Source: Helianthus annuus (Eukaryota; Streptophyta; Magnoliopsida; Asterales; Asteraceae). Taken from it: a stretch of 64,000 bases of DNA. The first letter of the stretch is position 1. Each line of letters starts with the position of its first letter. The position numbers and the translations under genes are program-made. Location: contig NC_035443.2 of the NCBI RefSeq assembly GCF_002127325.2, forward strand, positions 119,874,462 to 119,938,461, given 5' to 3'. The notes below the pieces were generated by a model, which worked only from the letters and a program-made list of their open reading frames with translations, was not told the DNA's origin and made no database searches. Below, piece after piece: positions 59,601 to 64,000 of this stretch.

Positions 59601-60604
59601 ACAAATAACAGTTACGTTTACACAAAGTTTCCAAGTTTATCCGATTATCAATTAACACAAATTCAGTATTCAATTACTTCAGAATCGATCAAACAGGGAG
59701 TTTCATATACAATCTCATGAACCCTAATTTAACCACATGAACAGTAATAACACAATCGAACCGGCCCTAAATCACTATCATGCGATTCTATTAAAACAAC
59801 ATCAAAACCTCAAGTATAGACAACCAATCATACTAACTGAACCGTTCGGATGCATCACATACATAATCGATTAAACAGGTTAACATCATACAAATAATCC
59901 GGCCGATTAAGCAAATCTGATTATATGTCCGGCTGATCAATCAAACATGTTTGGCCGATTTGCTAGCCGATCAACAACAACATCTAAACAATCATGACAA
60001 ATCAATCCAATTATATTTGCTAAACCTACCATATCCGATTCATAACAACATACAAGCAACATCATGAAATCAAAGCATCGCGAAATCAAAGCATCGTAAC
60101 AACATCACACACTAACCGGAAATCTGGATTACGGAATGAAATCCTTCGAACAGAGAATGGGTCTGCTATGCCGTCACACACACACAAGGGAACTAGGGTT
60201 TTGAAACTAACTGTCGACTTACATGCATTCACGTATTTAAATCGTTTCACAGGAATGGGCCAAGCCCATTAGAAAGACTGGGCCGAAAGATGTCGAAGGA
60301 TAGAGTCCTTGGTCGAAGGATATGTTTCGAGATCCTTCGAACCGAAAGTTGATCCTTCGAATCGAAGGATATGTTTCGAGATCCTTCGAACTGTATGTCA
60401 TGTTTCGTGATCTAGGCTAAGTGTTTTAATAATAATTCTAATATTATTTTCTACCACAGCAAGTAATCACATATAGGCAAAATGACAATACGTTTCATTA
60501 AAACACAACGCGTACAATTTCAAGTCCACAATCCAAACAACTAAACAGTCAAAGTCAACGCGCATTTAATGCGAAAGTGAAAGTCAGAAACTCGAGTTGT
60601 CACA

Positions 60605-60641
60605 TTATCCCCAACTTAAAAGAAATTTCGTCCCGAAATTT
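60605..60641 (-). promoter_or_regulatory. Functional hairpin and polypurine tract of element F
   Basis: The minus strand has AAATTTCG-GGA-CGAAATTT (60641 down to 60623) and then 18 bases with AAGTTGGGGATAA before the LTR. Confidence 0.75.
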
Positions 60642-60680
60642 GGTACGCACTCACTGAGGAAGCTAGGTAAATTACATCGT

Positions 60681-63600
60681 TCACTGGTTTTCCTGGGGTG
60701 TCACATCATCCCCCCGTTGATTTGGAATTTCGTCCCGAAATTCAGTAGTAGTAGCTTCAGCCTCAGAAGTGGATGCATTGGTTTCGAATAACTGGGGATA
60801 CTTTTCTTTCATCTGATCCTCGCGTTCCCAGGTATACTCTGGACCACGCTGGGAGTTCCAACGAACTCGAACAAGAGGGATTCTCTTGTGTTTGAGGACC
60901 TTAACATCCCGGTCCGTGATTTCAACTGGTTCCTCGACGAACTGCAACCGCTCGTCGATAGTGAGTTCCTTAAAAGGAACTATGAGGGTCTCATCTGATA
61001 GGCATTTCTTCAGATTCGACACGTGAAATACATTGTGAACTGCACCGAGTTCAGCTGGTAGATTTAATCTGTAGGCTACTTTGCCAATCTTTTCTAAGAT
61101 TTCGAATGGTCCGACGTACCGTGGATTGAGTTTGCCTCGTTTGCCAAAACGAACCACACCCTTCCAGGGTGAAACTTTCAATAAAACCCGGTCCCCGACC
61201 TCAAATTCCAATGGCTTTCTACGCTTGTCCGCGTAGGCTTTCTGACGGTCGCGTGCTGCCGCCATGCGTTGTCGTATCTGCGCAATCTTTTCTGTGGCGT
61301 CCACTACAATCTCTGGACCCGTAATTTGACTATCCCCCACCTCTGCCCAACAGAGAGGTGACCGGCATTTACGTCCGTACAATGCCTCAAATGGAGCGGC
61401 TTGAATGCTGGTATGGTAACTGTTATTGTATGAAAACTCCACTAAAGGGAGGTGTTTTTCCCAGCCGTTGCCGAAATCGATGACACACGCTCGAAGCATG
61501 TCTTCTAGGGTTTGGATAGTTCGCTCAGACTGCCCATCCGTCTGAGGATGATATGCTGTGCTCATGTCTAAACGTGAGTCGAAGGATTTGTGCATCGTTT
61601 GCCAAAGCTCTGACGTGAATCGTGCATCGCGATCCGAAATAATAGAGGTGGGCACTCCGTGCCTCGAAACAACTTCTTTAAGATAGACGTCTGCGAGAGT
61701 GGAGAACTTGTCCGTTTCCTTGATCGGCAGGAAGTGTGCAGACTTGGTGAGTCGATCAACTATGACCCATATTGTATCGTTCCCACGCTGAGATCTAGGT
61801 AGGCCTGTAACAAAATCCATGGAAATTTTTTCCCATTTCCATTGAGGTATCTTGGGCTGTTGAAGTAGGCCTGATGGTTTCTGATATTCAACCTTGACTC
61901 TCGCACAGGTTAAGCATTTTCCAACGTACCTAGCGATGTGAGCCTTCATACTAGGCCACCAATAAGTAGTGCTGATGTCGTGGTACATTTTATCCGACCC
62001 TGGATGTACCGAATAGCGAGACTTGTGAGCTTCATCCATTACAAGTTCGCGTAAACCGCCATAAAGTGGGACCCAAATACGCCCCGTTACATAGTAGGCG
62101 CCGTCTTCCTTTTGTTCCATGCGTTGCCTTGAACCGCGTAAGGCTTCAGCTGTGACGTTTTCGGGTTTCAGTGCTTCTAACTGAGCAGCTCGTATCTGTG
62201 CAGGGAGACTGGACTGAATAGTAAGCTGTAGCGCTCGCACGCGCTTAGGTAGAGTGTCTTTCCGACTGAGGGCATCAGCCACAACATTGGCCTTGCCTGG
62301 ATGATACTTGATGGCGCATTCATAGTCGTTTAGCAGTTCAACCCATCTCCGTTGACGCATATTCAAATCCTTTTGCTTAAGAATATACTCGAGACTCCTG
62401 TGATCGGTGTAAATCGTGCACCTGGTACCGTACAGGTAGTGTCGCCATATCTTAAGCGCGAAAACAACAGCTCCCAGCTCTAAATCGTGCGTCGTGTAGT
62501 TCCGTTCATGAACCTTGAGTTGCCGCGAAGCGTAGGCAATAACTTTATCCCGCTGCATCAATACACAACCAAGCCCCTGTATCGATGCGTCACAATAAAC
62601 CACGAAGTCATCCGTGCCCTCTGGCAATGAGAGAATAGGTGCGCTGCAAAGCCTATCCTTTAAGTACTGAAAAGCGGTCTCTTGCGTATTACCCCATCTG
62701 TAAACGACACCTTTCTGTGTTAGCATAGTAAGTGGTTGCGCGATCTTGGAGAAGTCTTTAATAAATCGCCTGTAGTAACCCGCCAAACCAAAGAATTGGC
62801 GTATTTCTGTCGGTGTACGCGGTGCTGGCCAGTTTCTGATCGAATCAACCTTGGATGGATCGACATGAATCCCATCCTTGTTCACCACATGGCCTAAGAA
62901 GTGGACTTCACGAAGCCAGAAGTCGCATTTTGAAAACTTTGCGTACAGTTGCTCCTTTCGAAGAAGTTCCAAAATAAGACGTAAGTGCTGCTCGTGTTCC
63001 TCCTGACTCTTGGAGTAAATCAGGATGTCGTCGATGAAAACAATGACGAACTTGTCGAGATAGGGTTTGCACACCCTGTTCATAAGATCCATGAAGACTG
63101 CAGGCGCGTTTGTAAGCCCGAATGGCATGACAAGAAACTCGTAATGACCGTAGCGAGTTCTGAAAGCGGTTTTGGAGACGTCCTCATCCCGGACTCTCAG
63201 CTGATGATACCCTGACCTTAAATCAATCTTGGAATAGTAACACGACCCTTGCAACTGGTCGAATAGGTCATCTATGCGCGGAAGAGGATAACGGTTCTTC
63301 ACCGTCACCTTATTGAGTTCGCGGTAGTCGATGCACATCCTGAACGTACCGTCTTTCTTCTTCACAAATAACACTGGAGCTCCCCAAGGCGAAGAGCTTG
63401 GACGAATAAAGCCCTTTTCCAAGAGCTCTTGTAGCTGCTTCGACAGTTCTTCCAGTTCGGTTGGAGCTAAACGATACGGTGCGCGGGCTATTGGTGCTGC
63501 TCCAGGAGCTAACTCCATCTGAAACTCGACTTGACGATGAGGAGGTAAACCAGGTAAATCTTCAGGAAACACTTGAGGAAAATCACGCACCACTGGTATA

Positions 63601-64000
63601 TCCTCCAGCTTCTTTTCCTTTGCTGATGCGTCAGTGACAAGTGCCAGAATGGCAGTATGTCCCTTTCGTAAACATTTCTGCGCCTTTAAGAATGAGATGA
63701 TGCCAACCACAGCACCACTCTTGTCACCTTGTACTTCGAGAGGTTCTTGACTGGAGCGAGGAATACGAATAACTTTTTCCTTGCATAAGATCTCCGCGTG
63801 ATGTTGGGATAACCAATCCATACCGATGACGACGTCGAAACTACCCAAGACTATGGGTATGAGATCAATCGAGAAAGTCTGACCCGCTAGAACAATACTA
63901 CAACCCTTGACTATTTGTGCGGCTTCTACACTTTTACCATTGGCTAGTTCTACGACGTGTTTGGTGTCTAGGGGTGTTGGTGTACGTTTTAATAATTTAC
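60681..64000 (-). CDS. Element F gag-pol polyprotein, intact but cut by the window edge
   Basis: The frame is open from the right edge to the stop at 60681, at least 1105 codons, with no disruption. In order it has: protease C-terminal part ([14 protein letters not shown]); reverse transcriptase with [10 protein letters not shown] and catalytic [10 protein letters not shown] (about 63010-63055); RNase H with the CDAS, LELGA and YTDH acidic motifs; integrase zinc region (H-X-H and CLTC, about 61900-62030); integrase core with MDF (about 61815), SDRDARF (about 61630) and the [10 protein letters not shown] glutamate (about 61515); a GPF/Y-like module; and a chromodomain-like end ([19 protein letters not shown], about 60820-60885) that may target heterochromatin. 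Gag, the protease active site and the 5' LTR lie beyond 64000. This looks like a young and possibly autonomous Tekay-type element. Its proteins could in principle serve the non-coding element I. Confidence 0.93.
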   Translation of the reverse strand, partial: KLLKRTPTPLDTKHVVELANGKSVEAAQIVKGCSIVLAGQTFSIDLIPIVLGSFDVVIGMDWLSQHHAEILCKEKVIRIPRSSQEPLEVQGDKSGAVVGIISFLKAQKCLRKGHTAILALVTDASAKEKKLEDIPVVRDFPQVFPEDLPGLPPHRQVEFQMELAPGAAPIARAPYRLAPTELEELSKQLQELLEKGFIRPSSSPWGAPVLFVKKKDGTFRMCIDYRELNKVTVKNRYPLPRIDDLFDQLQGSCYYSKIDLRSGYHQLRVRDEDVSKTAFRTRYGHYEFLVMPFGLTNAPAVFMDLMNRVCKPYLDKFVIVFIDDILIYSKSQEEHEQHLRLILELLRKEQLYAKFSKCDFWLREVHFLGHVVNKDGIHVDPSKVDSIRNWPAPRTPTEIRQFFGLAGYYRRFIKDFSKIAQPLTMLTQKGVVYRWGNTQETAFQYLKDRLCSAPILSLPEGTDDFVVYCDASIQGLGCVLMQRDKVIAYASRQLKVHERNYTTHDLELGAVVFALKIWRHYLYGTRCTIYTDHRSLEYILKQKDLNMRQRRWVELLNDYECAIKYHPGKANVVADALSRKDTLPKRVRALQLTIQSSLPAQIRAAQLEALKPENVTAEALRGSRQRMEQKEDGAYYVTGRIWVPLYGGLRELVMDEAHKSRYSVHPGSDKMYHDISTTYWWPSMKAHIARYVGKCLTCARVKVEYQKPSGLLQQPKIPQWKWEKISMDFVTGLPRSQRGNDTIWVIVDRLTKSAHFLPIKETDKFSTLADVYLKEVVSRHGVPTSIISDRDARFTSELWQTMHKSFDSRLDMSTAYHPQTDGQSERTIQTLEDMLRACVIDFGNGWEKHLPLVEFSYNNSYHTSIQAAPFEALYGRKCRSPLCWAEVGDSQITGPEIVVDATEKIAQIRQRMAAARDRQKAYADKRRKPLEFEVGDRVLLKVSPWKGVVRFGKRGKLNPRYVGPFEILEKIGKVAYRLNLPAELGAVHNVFHVSNLKKCLSDETLIVPFKELTIDERLQFVEEPVEITDRDVKVLKHKRIPLVRVRWNSQRGPEYTWEREDQMKEKYPQLFETNASTSEAEATTTEFRDEIPNQRGDDVTPQENQ
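60706..60743 (-). promoter_or_regulatory. First hairpin-purine module of element F (vestigial LTR start)
   Basis: The minus strand has GAATTTCG-GGA-CGAAATTC (60743 down to 60725) inside the last codons of pol, then AACGGGGGGATGA, then TGTGACACCCC. It copies the first module of element D. Confidence 0.6.

Larger units (their letters stand above)
58339..60604 (-). repeat. Element F 3' LTR
   Basis: The minus strand starts TGTGACAACTCGAG (60604) and ends GGGGGTGTGACA (58339), 2266 bp. Its last 70 bases closely resemble those of the element D LTR (GATTGGTGGC, GATCCTGGTCAGTCACGC), so the families are related. A TATA-like ATTTAAATACG is at about 60231-60241 on the minus strand. The 5' partner lies outside the window. 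The insertion cuts the reverse transcriptase of E. Confidence 0.85.

Overview
This is a gene-poor stretch of a flowering-plant nuclear genome, and I see no host protein-coding gene in it. Almost all of it is Ty3/gypsy LTR retrotransposons nested inside one another, with tRNA-Met-type primer sites (chromodomain Tekay/Del-like elements) or tRNA-Asp-type primer sites (Athila/Tat-like elements). A eudicot, perhaps Asteraceae, is my guess from the style of the LTRs; the sequence does not prove it.

Layout. 1-6864: AT-rich DNA with a probable SINE (565-851), a degenerate tandem repeat, and a head-to-head inverted repeat with arms of about 1.2 kb (about 2905-4098 and 5698-6864). From 6865 rightward lies an old minus-strand Tekay-like element, here called C. 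Its 3' LTR (6865-7622 plus 44011-46900) was split by a minus-strand non-autonomous element B (7623-42721; LTRs about 1.69 kb). The 5' LTR of B was split by a plus-strand Tekay-like element D (14569-42414; LTRs 2.45 kb; perfect 5-bp target duplication GTTTG). The pol gene of D was in turn broken by element I, a non-coding element with LTRs of about 3.95 kb. I is present as a tandem LTR-internal-LTR-internal-LTR array with a 6.85-kb period (20030-38951). A truncated, inverted B-type LTR (42722-44010) closes the cluster. The degenerate gag-pol of C (46937-53190, minus) carries a solo B-type LTR (47209-48963) with target duplication CAGCT. A plus-strand Athila-like element E (LTR end and primer site near 54650, broken gag-pol to 58338) follows, cut by the 3' LTR (58339-60604) of a minus-strand Tekay-like element F. 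The polyprotein of F is open from 60681 to the right edge.

Relative ages. C and E carry stop codons and frameshifts. D and I have near-identical LTRs. F is uninterrupted. This fits old outer and young inner insertions.

Most interesting signals. (1) Every 3' end visible here (C, D, I, F, B) has an 8-bp hairpin with a GGA/AGGA-type loop ending 17-20 nt before the LTR. The stem sequence differs between families but pairing is kept. (2) Element B carries pairs of an imperfect palindrome, CACGG-N2-CCGTG, spaced 21 bp start to start at many loci. Other families carry their own short palindrome clusters at roughly 20-bp spacing. (3) The hairpin plus purine tract plus LTR-start module is duplicated in B, D and F. 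All boundaries were set by eye.
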